Part shown: positions 1-7,281 of the stretch, piece by piece
How positions within the stretch are numbered: the first letter of the stretch is position 1
Layout of the letters: each line of letters begins with the position of its first letter
From: Marinobacter sp.
GTDB lineage: Bacteria; Pseudomonadota; Gammaproteobacteria; Pseudomonadales; Oleiphilaceae
Assembly (NCBI GenBank): GCA_017643965.1
Contig: JAEPMM010000073.1
Location: 1 to 11,328, forward strand
Reading direction: 5' to 3'
Length of the DNA stretch: 11,328 bases
Notes under the pieces: generated by a model
What the model was told of the DNA's origin: nothing
Database searches by the model: none
What the model saw: only the letters and a program-made list of their open reading frames with translations
Made by a program: the position numbers and the translations under genes

Positions 1-2
1 CA

Positions 3-743
3 CTGGGGATTCTGGCGTTCAAAGGCTTTACGACCATCACCAACAGTGGTTCGGAAGTCATCGACCCAAAGCGAAACGTCGGGCGCGCCATCGTGATTTC
101 CATTGCCGCCTGCGTGGTGATCTACACGCTGGTGGGCTTCGCGGTCGCCAGCAATCTATCTCTGGCTGAAATTATCGAAACGCAGGATTACTCTCTCGCC
201 GCTGCTGCACGCCCCGCTCTCGGCGAATACGGCGTCTGGTTTACTGTTGCGATTGCCATGATGGCCACGGCGGGAGGAATTCTGGCCAGTGTATTTGCTG
301 TGTCCCGCATGTTGGCGATGCTGACGGAGATGAAGCTCGTACCACATCGGCATTTTGGCATGCCCGGCAGCATCCAGAAACACACACTGGTGTATACCGT
401 TGTCCTGGGGCTGATCCTCACCGCCTTCTTTGATCTGTCACGAATTGCCGCGCTGGGTATCGTGTTTTACCTGATTATGGACATTGCCATTCACTGGGGT
501 GTACTGCGCTATCTTCGCAAAGACATTAAGGCCAACACCTGGGTGCCAACTACAGCCATCTTGTTGGATCTTTTGGCTCTGGGCGGCTTTGTCTGGGTAA
601 AACTGAATACGGACCCGTTCGTCATCGGCGTGGCAGTGGTCACCATGATTGTGCTTGCAGTCTCCGAGCAGATTTTCCTGAAAAGATCGCCGGAATCCGC
701 GCAAGCGAAACAGGAAGAGAGTCACGCGCATCGTCACCATTAA
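3..743 (+). CDS. APC-family amino acid/polyamine-type permease, 3' part (5'-truncated by window edge)
   Basis: The frame is open from the first complete codon and encodes the last 246 residues of a multi-helix inner-membrane transporter. The stretch FKGFTTITNSGSEVIDPKRNVGRAI (split: FKGFTTITNSGSEV, then IDPKRNVGRAI) is the conserved APC-superfamily segment after TM6, with the F-E/K-G-F and DPKRN-like motifs. At least five further hydrophobic helices follow. A GTG at 93 lies inside this conserved segment and is not a real start. The C-terminus is charged and ends in a histidine-rich HAHRHH tail. The next gene starts 27 bases later on the same strand, so it is probably cotranscribed with the copper ATPase. 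Substrate cannot be read from the sequence. Family assignment is firm; a metal-related role is inference from neighbours and the His tail. Confidence 0.85.
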   Translation: MGILAFKGFTTITNSGSEVIDPKRNVGRAIVISIAACVVIYTLVGFAVASNLSLAEIIETQDYSLAAAARPALGEYGVWFTVAIAMMATAGGILASVFAVSRMLAMLTEMKLVPHRHFGMPGSIQKHTLVYTVVLGLILTAFFDLSRIAALGIVFYLIMDIAIHWGVLRYLRKDIKANTWVPTTAILLDLLALGGFVWVKLNTDPFVIGVAVVTMIVLAVSEQIFLKRSPESAQAKQEESHAHRHH

Positions 744-770
744 CCAGAATCAGGAAGAGAGGCTATTGCC

Positions 771-998
771 ATGATGGGAGATAACATGTTCGGGAACACC
801 ATGTGGGCAGGCCACTGGCTGTGGATGCTGGTGATTGCCATTGTGGTCGTCATTCCGGCCTGGCGTATTTGCCAGCGCACGGGGTATCCGGGGTGGATGG
901 GTGTACTGATACTGATCCCTATCGTCAATCTGGTTCTGCTGTATTTCATTGCATTTGCAGACTGGCCCGCCGATAAAACAGGAGAACAGAATGGCTGA
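771..998 (+). CDS. small two-helix inner-membrane protein upstream of copA
   Basis: Encodes 75 residues. A Met/His/Trp-rich N-terminus (MMGDNMFGNTMWAGHW) precedes a hydrophobic helix at about 17-30, a short basic loop (RICQRTGYPGW) and a second helix at about 43-60, then an acidic soluble tail. The GYPGWMGVLILIPIVNLVLLY part resembles the PGW-LIPIVNL signature of DUF805/DUF5684-like small membrane proteins. A purine-rich Shine-Dalgarno (AGGAAGAGAGG) lies before the ATG; a second ATG follows directly at 774. The stop overlaps the start of the copper ATPase by 8 bases (ATGGCTGA), which suggests translational coupling. Function is unknown. The Met/His-rich end could bind copper at the membrane face, but this is inference. 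Confidence 0.75.
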   Translation: MMGDNMFGNTMWAGHWLWMLVIAIVVVIPAWRICQRTGYPGWMGVLILIPIVNLVLLYFIAFADWPADKTGEQNG

Positions 999-3351
999 GC
1001 ACCATCACGCCCATGACCACGATCACCACGCCGATAAAGAACCTGGCGGGCACACCGCCAAGGATCCGGTTTGCGGCATGGCAGTCGATCCGCATACCGC
1101 GGAACACCGCAGCCAGCATGGCGGTAAAACCTGGTACTTCTGCTCGTCGCGTTGCCAGTCCAAATTCGACGAGGACCCTGAGCAGTACCTCGATTGGGAA
1201 AAGAAACAGCAAGAGCCGGTAGCGCCGGGCACTATGTATACCTGTCCCATGCACCCCGAGATTCGGCAGCAAGGGCCAGGGGACTGCCCAATCTGCGGCA
1301 TGGCCCTAGAGCCCGAGCAGGTAAGCCTGGACGACGGGCCTTCGGAAGAACTCAAAGACATGACCCGCCGATTCTGGATCGGCCTGGTGCTGGCCCTGCC
1401 TGTACTGGTACTGGAGATGGGTGGGCACCTCACCGGACTCGATCACATTATAGCCCCGCAGATGTCCAACTGGATTCAACTGGTGCTGGCAACGCCTGTG
1501 GTGCTCTGGTGCGGTTGGCCCTTCTTCGTCCGGGGTTGGAAATCCGTGGTTAGCCGTAACTTGAACATGTTTACGCTCATTGCCATTGGTACCGGCGTCG
1601 CGCTGATCTACAGCCTGGTGGCGACCCTGGCGCCGCAGATCTTCCCAGGCGCCTTCCGGCAGGAAGACGGGTCGGTCGCCGTCTACTTCGAGGCGGCTGC
1701 TGTCATCGTGGTGCTGGTGCTGCTGGGGCAGGTGCTGGAATTGCGCGCCAGAGAGAAAACCTCTGGTGCCATCAAGGCCCTGCTGGATCTGGCACCGGCG
1801 ACGGCCAGAAAACTGGACGACGATGGCAGCGAATCCGATGTGTCGCTTGATCAGGTCAAGGTCGGTGACCGCCTGCGGGTGCGTCCTGGAGACAAGGTGC
1901 CGTTGGACGGCGAGGTGCTTGAAGGCAGCTCCAACGTGGATGAATCCATGGTGACCGGTGAGCCTTTGGCAGTCAGCAAAAAATCCGGCGACCAGGTGAT
2001 CGGCGGCAGTATCAACCAGCAGGGCAGCTTTATCATGCGGGCCGACAAGGTTGGCCGGGACACCATGCTTTCCCAAATCGTGCAGATGGTGGCCAGCGCC
2101 CAACGCAGCCGCGCACCGATCCAGGGGCTGGCTGACAAGGTAGCAGGCTGGTTTGTGCCGGCAGTTATTGTGATTGCTATTGTCGCCTTTATTGCTTGGT
2201 CCTTCTTTGGACCCGCACCGCCTATGGCGTTCGGGCTGATTGCAGCGGTCAGTGTTCTGATCATTGCCTGCCCTTGCGCACTTGGCTTGGCGACGCCCAT
2301 GTCCATCATGGTGGGTGTCGGACGCGGTGCTCAAAGTGGCGTTCTGATTCGCGATGCGGAAGCCTTGGAGCGTATGGAGAAGGTGGACACCGTGGTGGTG
2401 GATAAAACCGGCACGCTGACAGAGGGCAAGCCGCAAGTCACCCGGCTTGTCGCGGCCAACGGGTTCGATGACAGTAGTCTCATGCGTTATGCAGGCGGCC
2501 TGGAGAAAGGCAGTGAGCACCCACTGGCTCACGCCATACTCGATAAAGCCAAGGGCATGGACCTGAAGCTTCCGGATGCGGAAGACTTTGACTCTCCGAA
2601 TGGTAAAGGGGTTACCGGTCGAATAGACGGCAAGCGGGTGCTACTTGGTAACCGCCTTCTCATGGAGTCGGAAAATGTCGACACCACGCGATTTGACGGC
2701 GACGCCGACCAGCTCCGAAAAGATGGTGCTACCGTGATTTTTGCTGCTGTCGACGGAAACGTCGCAGGGTTGCTGGCGATTGCCGATCCGGTCAAGGAAA
2801 CCACCGAAGCCGCTATTTCCGCGCTGCAAAAAGACGGCATCCGGGTGGTCATGCTGACCGGCGATAACCGCACTTCAGCTGAAGCAGTTGCCCGAAAACT
2901 GCATATCGACGAAGTGGAAGCGGAAGTCCTGCCGGAAGATAAGGGCAAGATCGTCCAGCGCCTGAAAGACGAAGGCCGTGTTGTCGTGATGGCGGGTGAC
3001 GGCGTAAACGATGCGCCTGCACTGGCAACGGCGGATGTCGGTGTGGCCATGGGCACCGGGACCGATGTCGCCATCGAAAGCGCCGGCATTACGCTGCTAC
3101 GCGGCGACCTGATGGGCATTGTCGAGGCGCGCCGTTTGTCTCTGGCGACCATGCGCAATATCCGTCAGAACCTGTTTTTCGCCTTCGTTTACAACTCCGC
3201 CGGTGTTCCGATAGCGGCAGGGGTTTTGTACCCGTTTTTCGGGATACTGCTGTCGCCCATTTTTGCAGCGGCCGCCATGTCGCTGTCCTCGGTCAGCGTG
3301 ATCGTGAATGCGCTGCGTTTGAGGGTGGTGAAACTCGGGTCAAAGCAATGA
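991..3351 (+). CDS. copA: Cu(I)-translocating P1B-type ATPase with N-terminal YHS and heavy-metal-binding domains
   Basis: A 786-residue inner-membrane ATPase that exports cytosolic Cu(I) at the cost of ATP. A His-rich leader (MAEHHHAHDHDHH) is followed by a YHS domain (DPVCGM near 25-30, YFCSSRC near 49-55) and a heavy-metal-binding domain (YTCPMHPE near 83-90, CPICGM near 99-104). No CXXC-type HMA domain is seen. Core motifs are present: TGEP (322-325, actuator), CPC in the transport helix (427-429), DKTGT with phosphorylated Asp471, HP of the nucleotide domain (510-511), TGDN (623-626) and GDGVND (669-674). YN (734-735) and MSLSS (763-767) in the last helices are the P1B-1 signature for Cu(I)/Ag(I). 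The ATG at 991 is chosen over an in-frame TTG at 949 because AGGAGA sits 5 bases upstream and the His-rich leader begins there. It is coupled to the preceding small gene and followed after 24 bases by the DUF302 gene. Confidence 0.96.
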   Translation: MAEHHHAHDHDHHADKEPGGHTAKDPVCGMAVDPHTAEHRSQHGGKTWYFCSSRCQSKFDEDPEQYLDWEKKQQEPVAPGTMYTCPMHPEIRQQGPGDCPICGMALEPEQVSLDDGPSEELKDMTRRFWIGLVLALPVLVLEMGGHLTGLDHIIAPQMSNWIQLVLATPVVLWCGWPFFVRGWKSVVSRNLNMFTLIAIGTGVALIYSLVATLAPQIFPGAFRQEDGSVAVYFEAAAVIVVLVLLGQVLELRAREKTSGAIKALLDLAPATARKLDDDGSESDVSLDQVKVGDRLRVRPGDKVPLDGEVLEGSSNVDESMVTGEPLAVSKKSGDQVIGGSINQQGSFIMRADKVGRDTMLSQIVQMVASAQRSRAPIQGLADKVAGWFVPAVIVIAIVAFIAWSFFGPAPPMAFGLIAAVSVLIIACPCALGLATPMSIMVGVGRGAQSGVLIRDAEALERMEKVDTVVVDKTGTLTEGKPQVTRLVAANGFDDSSLMRYAGGLEKGSEHPLAHAILDKAKGMDLKLPDAEDFDSPNGKGVTGRIDGKRVLLGNRLLMESENVDTTRFDGDADQLRKDGATVIFAAVDGNVAGLLAIADPVKETTEAAISALQKDGIRVVMLTGDNRTSAEAVARKLHIDEVEAEVLPEDKGKIVQRLKDEGRVVVMAGDGVNDAPALATADVGVAMGTGTDVAIESAGITLLRGDLMGIVEARRLSLATMRNIRQNLFFAFVYNSAGVPIAAGVLYPFFGILLSPIFAAAAMSLSSVSVIVNALRLRVVKLGSKQ

Positions 3352-3375
3352 ACTTCTGAATCATTGGAGGTAGCT

Positions 3376-3762
3376 ATGTCATACACGATCGATCAAGTTA
3401 TCAAAGATGTCGATTTCGAGGACGTGGACAGAAGAGCGCGTCAGGCCCTCACTGATCACGGGTTCGGTGTGCTGACAGAAATTGATGTCAAAGCCACCAT
3501 GAAGAAAAAGCTGGACAAGGATATGCAGGCCTATCGGATTCTCGGGGCCTGCAATCCTGGCATGGCCTGGGAAGCCATCGGTGTGGAGCCTCGCGTGGGT
3601 GCCATGCTGCCTTGCAACGTTATTCTTCGTGAGGTTTCGGAGGGCATTGAGGTAAGTGCAGTGGATCCATTGGCTTCCATGAGCGCCATCGATAATGACG
3701 AGCTCAAGCAGGTTGCCGGGAAGGTCAGGGATATGCTCTCTGAGGTTGTGGAATCGATCTGA
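3376..3762 (+). CDS. DUF302 family protein
   Basis: Encodes 128 residues. The family hallmark is clear: YRILGACNPGMAWEAI (53-68) followed by EPRVGAMLPCNVILRE (71-86), with two conserved cysteines (59 and 80). No signal peptide or membrane helix is seen, so it is probably cytoplasmic. GGAGG at 3366-3370 precedes the ATG by 5 bases; an in-frame TTG at 3364 lies across this ribosome binding site and is not used. The gene follows copA by 24 bases and is very likely cotranscribed. DUF302 proteins are small alpha/beta proteins of unknown biochemical role that are common beside metal and sulfur genes. The paired Cys could take part in metal or redox chemistry, but that is inference. Confidence 0.9.
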   Translation: MSYTIDQVIKDVDFEDVDRRARQALTDHGFGVLTEIDVKATMKKKLDKDMQAYRILGACNPGMAWEAIGVEPRVGAMLPCNVILREVSEGIEVSAVDPLASMSAIDNDELKQVAGKVRDMLSEVVESI

Positions 3763-3938
3763 AGCCGGTAGAGGCGTCGATTTGCTGCAGTGCCTGCGGT
3801 TTGCAATGGATTAGCGAATTAGCCAGGCGAGCGCATAGCCCAACTGAACACTGGAAATGCAAATAGGACTCCTCATTTGACGACGGGATACCTATTTGAT
3901 GTCAGTCATATTATGGAGAAGAAAAAAGGAAAAAAGAT

Positions 3939-4397
3939 ATGGATATAAAGACTTTTGGACAACTGATCGACTGGACGCGCGATCTGCACTCACATCTGGC
4001 GAGCTGTCTGTCCCATTGCGCAACAAAGCACGAGGAAGAACGGGCCCGTGCGCTTTTGGATTATCTGGCAGCTCATGAATCGGAAATAGAGCGGATCGTG
4101 AACGAGTTTGAGCACCAAGGGGATAAGAAGGCACTGGAAACTCGGGTGTACGACTACCTGTCCCATAATCCGATCAAAACTCATCGAACCTGCGACGAGC
4201 CTTACGCGAAGCTTGATTTTGATGGTATCTGCCGGGAAGTGTTCGACTTTCATGATCAGATTATTGATCTCTACAAAACGCTGATTGGAAAAGCCGAAAT
4301 TCCAGAAGCAAAAGAGCTGTTCGAATCTCTTTTGGCGATGGAGGAAAATGAGTCGATGAGACTGGCTCGTCAGGTTGGCCGAATGCAGGATCTATGA
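3939..4397 (+). CDS. all-helical, probably ferritin/rubrerythrin-like protein of unknown function
   Basis: Encodes 152 residues and is predicted almost entirely helical. It is rich in Glu, His and Asp spaced along helices: HxHxxxxLSHC (17-27), HEEE (31-34), HESEIE (46-51), DFHDQIIDLY (103-112) and AMEENE (133-138). Such ExxH and carboxylate patterns recall ferritin-like or hemerythrin-like four-helix bundles that bind metal, though I cannot match an exact canonical ligand set. Two early cysteines (23, 27) and two central ones (85, 98) are extra possible ligands. There is no signal peptide. AAGGA at 3926-3930 precedes the ATG by 8 bases. It stands alone, 176 bases after the DUF302 gene and convergent with the ATP-grasp gene. 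Homologous proteins in metal islands are often given vague labels such as 'ATPase', with no ATPase motif here to support that. Confidence 0.75.
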   Translation: MDIKTFGQLIDWTRDLHSHLASCLSHCATKHEEERARALLDYLAAHESEIERIVNEFEHQGDKKALETRVYDYLSHNPIKTHRTCDEPYAKLDFDGICREVFDFHDQIIDLYKTLIGKAEIPEAKELFESLLAMEENESMRLARQVGRMQDL

Positions 4398-4457
4398 GAT
4401 CCGAGCACTTTTGCTGACGGCTTAATCCCTTTTAATGTTTCCAATTGAGGCTCACCT

Positions 4458-5807
4458 TCACACCTCAAAGACGGGCGCAAAGCCACCTCCCGGCGTTCGA
4501 AAGTTGGTGGCCTGGCCCTGGTACACACGGGCAGCGGCAAGCAGATGTTGCCCGGCATAGGTGTACAAACGGATATCGACCTTTCTGGTGGTGACCGTGC
4601 CATCCACTCTCAGGGTGCGTTCTCCGGCGGGAACGAAGTTCTGCGCGATGTAATCACCCTTCAGGATCTCTTCGAAAACGCGGCGGGTTAGTTTTTCGCC
4701 CCGATAGACGCCCTTGCTGCCATGGCCCGCTACCGGTTTGAAAAACAGTTTACGCCGGTTGCTCCACAACTCCGCCTCATCACTTGCTGAAACCAGCAAG
4801 GTCTTCGGTACGGCTCTGTCCAGATATCCTGCCTCGGCTTCACTAAGTCCCCAGTCGCGCAGGGTATGGGCATCAGATAGCAGGGTCAGGTTCCGTTTGT
4901 CGGCCATCAGCGCATGGGCGCGGGGATTGGGCGTTACGACCGCCGCGCCGTCGAGGTAGGCGTGCCTCAGTGCCCCAAGAGCCGGGGCCTCCAAGGCAAA
5001 ATCCACCAGCCGGTTGTACACCATGTCGATAGGCATGCCGTAGGCGCTTAAGGCGCCATCGAGATACTCAAGCTCCGATGGGTCGAGAATCAAGGTCTCT
5101 ATGCCTCTGGCCTGGAATAACTGTTGGGCCAGCTGGAATTCCGGGAACATAAACTGGGACTTTGGCGCATCGTCCACGATGGCCAGGCGACGAGGCGTTG
5201 AGTTGCGACCTTGCCTTTGCCACTCCTGTTTAAACATGGCAAATACCGCGTCCTCGAACCCATTCAGTGCTCGGTTGGTGTCAGCGGTTTGCTGGGATGG
5301 GTCACAGCATCGGTGTTGAGCTCGGGCCAGCAGCGTGTTCAGAAATGCGCCGCCGGCGTTGGTGTTGATTTCGATTAGCTGAGGGCCGTCTGGGCCCAGG
5401 TGAAAGTCGTAGCCCATGAAGGCCCCGATGGGGCCTGGATCAAAACCGGCGATGTCCGGCGCCCAGGACAGAGCTCTTTCCTTATAGGGCGGAAGCTCGG
5501 CTGCGAATTCGATCGCCTGAACAATCCGTTTCATCGTCGCGATGTCCGCTTGGGGAACGAAAACCGGTGTGTTTGAAAAGAGATGAAGGAGTTCAGGAGT
5601 GGTCGGCAGCTCGTTCCCAATGCCTGAAAACTGCTTCCGGAGGCTGTCAGTGAGCGCTTTTCGGTCAAGAGTGATGCAGTAACACTGCCGGTTGAGCTGG
5701 TCGGCGTGGGTTTTGGTTGTTCGCTGGTTTTCCTGGGGCACGTCTTGCATTGGGCGTCCATGGTCATTGTGAATCGTTCCACCTTGATTCTGGTCAAACG
5801 GATGCAT
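4458..5807 (-). CDS. ATP-grasp-like protein of unknown function
   Basis: Encodes about 449 residues and appears cytoplasmic. Numbered from the ATG at 5807, an N-terminal part carries MGYDFHLGPDGPQLIEINTNAGG (split: MGYDFHLGPDG, then PQLIEINTNAGG, about 131-153), a middle alpha/beta part has LAIVDDAP, and the C-terminal part has FFKPVAGHGSKGVYRG (about 355-370), DYIAQ and DIRLYTYAGQ. The Lys/Gly-rich loop and the D-R...G segment resemble ATP-grasp nucleotide-binding features, with LIEINTNAGG as a possible Mg/ATP-binding strand. ATP-grasp enzymes join a carboxylate to an amine or thiol; substrate here is unknown. The start is uncertain: a TTG at 5816, ATG at 5807 and ATG at 5750 are in frame and none has a good Shine-Dalgarno. 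It is divergent from the propeller operon, sharing a 131-bp control region. Confidence 0.75.
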   Translation of the reverse strand: MHPFDQNQGGTIHNDHGRPMQDVPQENQRTTKTHADQLNRQCYCITLDRKALTDSLRKQFSGIGNELPTTPELLHLFSNTPVFVPQADIATMKRIVQAIEFAAELPPYKERALSWAPDIAGFDPGPIGAFMGYDFHLGPDGPQLIEINTNAGGAFLNTLLARAQHRCCDPSQQTADTNRALNGFEDAVFAMFKQEWQRQGRNSTPRRLAIVDDAPKSQFMFPEFQLAQQLFQARGIETLILDPSELEYLDGALSAYGMPIDMVYNRLVDFALEAPALGALRHAYLDGAAVVTPNPRAHALMADKRNLTLLSDAHTLRDWGLSEAEAGYLDRAVPKTLLVSASDEAELWSNRRKLFFKPVAGHGSKGVYRGEKLTRRVFEEILKGDYIAQNFVPAGERTLRVDGTVTTRKVDIRLYTYAGQHLLAAARVYQGQATNFRTPGGGFAPVFEV

Positions 5808-5821
5808 GTTTCGCAACTGTT

Positions 5822-5853
5822 TTCAGGCCTGTTTCAGCTTGGTGTGATGGACT
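5822..5853 (+). promoter_or_regulatory. predicted response-regulator promoter for the beta-propeller operon (direct-repeat box plus extended -10)
   Basis: TTCAG at 5822-5826 is repeated at 5833-5837, an exact 11-bp period. Seven bases later comes TGA and a weak hexamer TGGACT (5848-5853), at the same spacing as in the copies near 9143 and 9587. It would give a leader of about 80 nt before the propeller gene. The -10 is poor by itself, as expected for an activator-dependent promoter. The box lies 15 bases upstream of the proposed ATG of the opposing ATP-grasp gene. Confidence 0.5.
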
Positions 5854-5938
5854 GCCAAGTAATGACCATGCCTGTTCGGGATCTTGCTTACCGGGCGAGG
5901 AGATCTTACTGAAACCCTCTGACCAAAAAGGGCACGCT

Positions 5939-7009
5939 ATGAACCATTCGTTGCGCAAGCAGTGTATTGCTGGTATTACGGCCAGTGTCGCTATGAGTTT
6001 TTCGCTGATGGTGGCCGCAGACACGAACCGGGCATTTGTTCCCATGGGCACAGCGGATGCCGTCGGCGTTATTGATCTGGAAAACCGCAAGGTGACGTCG
6101 TCCATTGGCGGCACCCTGAATACCCACGGTTCGGCACTGACCCCGGATGGCCGGCATCTGGTGGTGGGTAGTTTGTCGGCGCATGATCGTCAGGAGCCGG
6201 TTAGTCGCCCCGAAGGCGTTTCAGAAGATGAACACGCCGCTCATCATGGGGGCGGGCAGTCTACTGAATTGGAAGCAGGGAGTACCGGGCTGCTCTATTT
6301 GGTGAACACGGCCACAAAGACGATTGACCGCAAACTGGAAGTGCCGGGGCCGGTGCACCATGTGCTGGTGACTTCCAACGGTCGCTATGCCGTTTCCACG
6401 CATCCTGCCAGTGGCAGTATCAGCGTTGTGGATCTGGATTCCGGTCAGTTGGTCAAAACTGTGGCGACGGGGCCGGCCCCCAACTATCTGGTGCAAACCG
6501 ACGACGGCCAATCCCTTCTGGTCAGCAATACCGGTAATGGCACGGTCAGCGAAGTGGATACCGAGCACTGGTTCGTCGAGCGCAATTTGCGAGTTGGCGG
6601 CAACCCAGAGCATATGGTGCTTGCCCCCGGCAACCAGCGGCTCTACGTGAATAATGCTGCATCCGGCCAGGTTCTTGTCCTTGAGCTTGCCAAAGGCGCG
6701 GTGGCGAACCGGTACGAGGTTGGGGAGGCGCCCCATGGCGTTGGCTTGAGCGCAGATGGCCAGACCCTTTATGCCACCAGCCAGGGCGGCAACCAAGTGG
6801 TCCGGATTGAGCTAGCCAGCGGCGCCCGCCACACCAGGCCGCTGGCTCCTGCGCCCTATCATCTTGCGGTCTCTCCCTACGATGGCCAGCTACTGGTGAC
6901 CAGTCGGGCAGAGAACAAGCTTTGGGTGCTCGACCCGGAATCCCTCGATGTGGTTGATGAGATCGCGCTGAGCGGCATAGGCCATCAGATATCCCTTGAG
7001 GCCCATTAG
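5939..7009 (+). CDS. secreted seven-bladed YVTN/YncE-type beta-propeller protein
   Basis: Encodes 356 residues. A signal peptide (basic MNHSLRKQ, hydrophobic stretch, cleavage near VAA-DT at 27/28) sends it to the periplasm. The rest is about seven repeats of the YVTN type, e.g. PDGRHLVVGSL, SNGRYAVST, DDGQSLLVSNTGNGTVSEVD, GNQRLYVNNAASGQVLVLEL and ADGQTLYATSQGGNQVVRIEL. Nearly every blade has His at the same early position (H63, H140/H141, H225, H266, H308, H349). An insert at about 81-115 carries HAAHH. There is no heme-binding CXXCH. AAAAAGGG ends 6 bases before the ATG at 5939; the frame stays open further upstream, but that extension lacks a ribosome binding site and overlaps the opposing gene. 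First gene of a plus-strand operon. A scaffold, metal-binding or cuproenzyme-maturation role is possible but unproven. Confidence 0.88.
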   Translation: MNHSLRKQCIAGITASVAMSFSLMVAADTNRAFVPMGTADAVGVIDLENRKVTSSIGGTLNTHGSALTPDGRHLVVGSLSAHDRQEPVSRPEGVSEDEHAAHHGGGQSTELEAGSTGLLYLVNTATKTIDRKLEVPGPVHHVLVTSNGRYAVSTHPASGSISVVDLDSGQLVKTVATGPAPNYLVQTDDGQSLLVSNTGNGTVSEVDTEHWFVERNLRVGGNPEHMVLAPGNQRLYVNNAASGQVLVLELAKGAVANRYEVGEAPHGVGLSADGQTLYATSQGGNQVVRIELASGARHTRPLAPAPYHLAVSPYDGQLLVTSRAENKLWVLDPESLDVVDEIALSGIGHQISLEAH

Positions 7010-7050
7010 TACCCTGTTCTGACACTGGCTTTTTCGCAAAGGAACCGCTC

Positions 7051-7281
7051 ATGGATCGACGCTTTAAAATTACCTTGGCAATGTTTGCCGTTATCGCACT
7101 GGTTTTACTCTGGGGAGAACACAAGGTTCATCTGCTTGGCGCCTTGCCCTGGCTGATACTGCTTGCTTGTCCGCTGATCCATATTTTTATGCACGGAGGG
7201 CACGGAGGGCACGGAGGGCATGGAGGACATAACCACCAGGCAGAGCAACCGGGAAAGAGTGGAGAGCAGCGTGATGACTGA
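7051..7281 (+). CDS. DUF2933-like small membrane protein with His-Gly-Gly repeats
   Basis: Encodes 76 residues: two hydrophobic helices (about 7-21 and 28-46) separated by EHKVH, ending in ACPLIHIFMH, then HGG repeated four times (48-59), GHNH and a hydrophilic tail. The hydrophobic CPL-H-FMH-GHGGH arrangement is typical of DUF2933, a family of small proteins frequent in copper and mercury clusters. AAAGGAA at 7038-7044 gives a good ribosome binding site 6 bases before the ATG. The stop overlaps the next gene's start by 8 bases (ATGACTGA), suggesting translational coupling. Cys40 and the histidines could form a membrane-edge metal site; this is inference from composition. Confidence 0.82.
   Translation: MDRRFKITLAMFAVIALVLLWGEHKVHLLGALPWLILLACPLIHIFMHGGHGGHGGHGGHNHQAEQPGKSGEQRDD
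7192..7227 (+). repeat. four tandem 9-bp repeats encoding His-Gly-Gly
   Basis: CACGGAGGG is present at 7192-7200, 7201-7209 and 7210-7218, followed by a variant CATGGAGGA at 7219-7227. Each unit is three codons in frame, so copy-number change would lengthen or shorten the His-Gly-Gly tail without a frameshift. Confidence 0.95.

Noticed and set aside
744..770. Possible CueR-type operator before the copA operon
   Set aside because: The gap is only 27 bases and has no MerR-type dyad between -35 and -10; any control site is probably upstream of the window.
1306..2532. Long open frame on the minus strand across copA (about 400 codons)
   Set aside because: Composition is that of the complement of copA (His/Gln-rich, no fold signature), it lacks a ribosome binding site, and the plus frame has every P-type ATPase motif.
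3896..3909. TTGAT-N4-GTCAT, a partial FNR-like site before the helical protein gene
   Set aside because: Only 8 of 10 consensus positions match and the second half-site is poor; likely chance in an AT-rich leader.
3763..3938. Gap between the DUF302 gene and the helical protein gene, checked for promoter and terminator
   Set aside because: A TTGACG at 3877-3882 has no -10 at workable distance and no hairpin with T-run is present; only the Shine-Dalgarno can be supported.
4388..4402. GGATCT-ATG-AGATCC hairpin at the end of the helical protein gene
   Set aside because: A 6-bp stem with no adjacent T-run; too weak to call a terminator.
5717..5938. In-frame extension upstream of the propeller gene
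   Set aside because: It overlaps the ATP-grasp gene and the promoter box, has no ribosome binding site, and the signal peptide begins at 5939.
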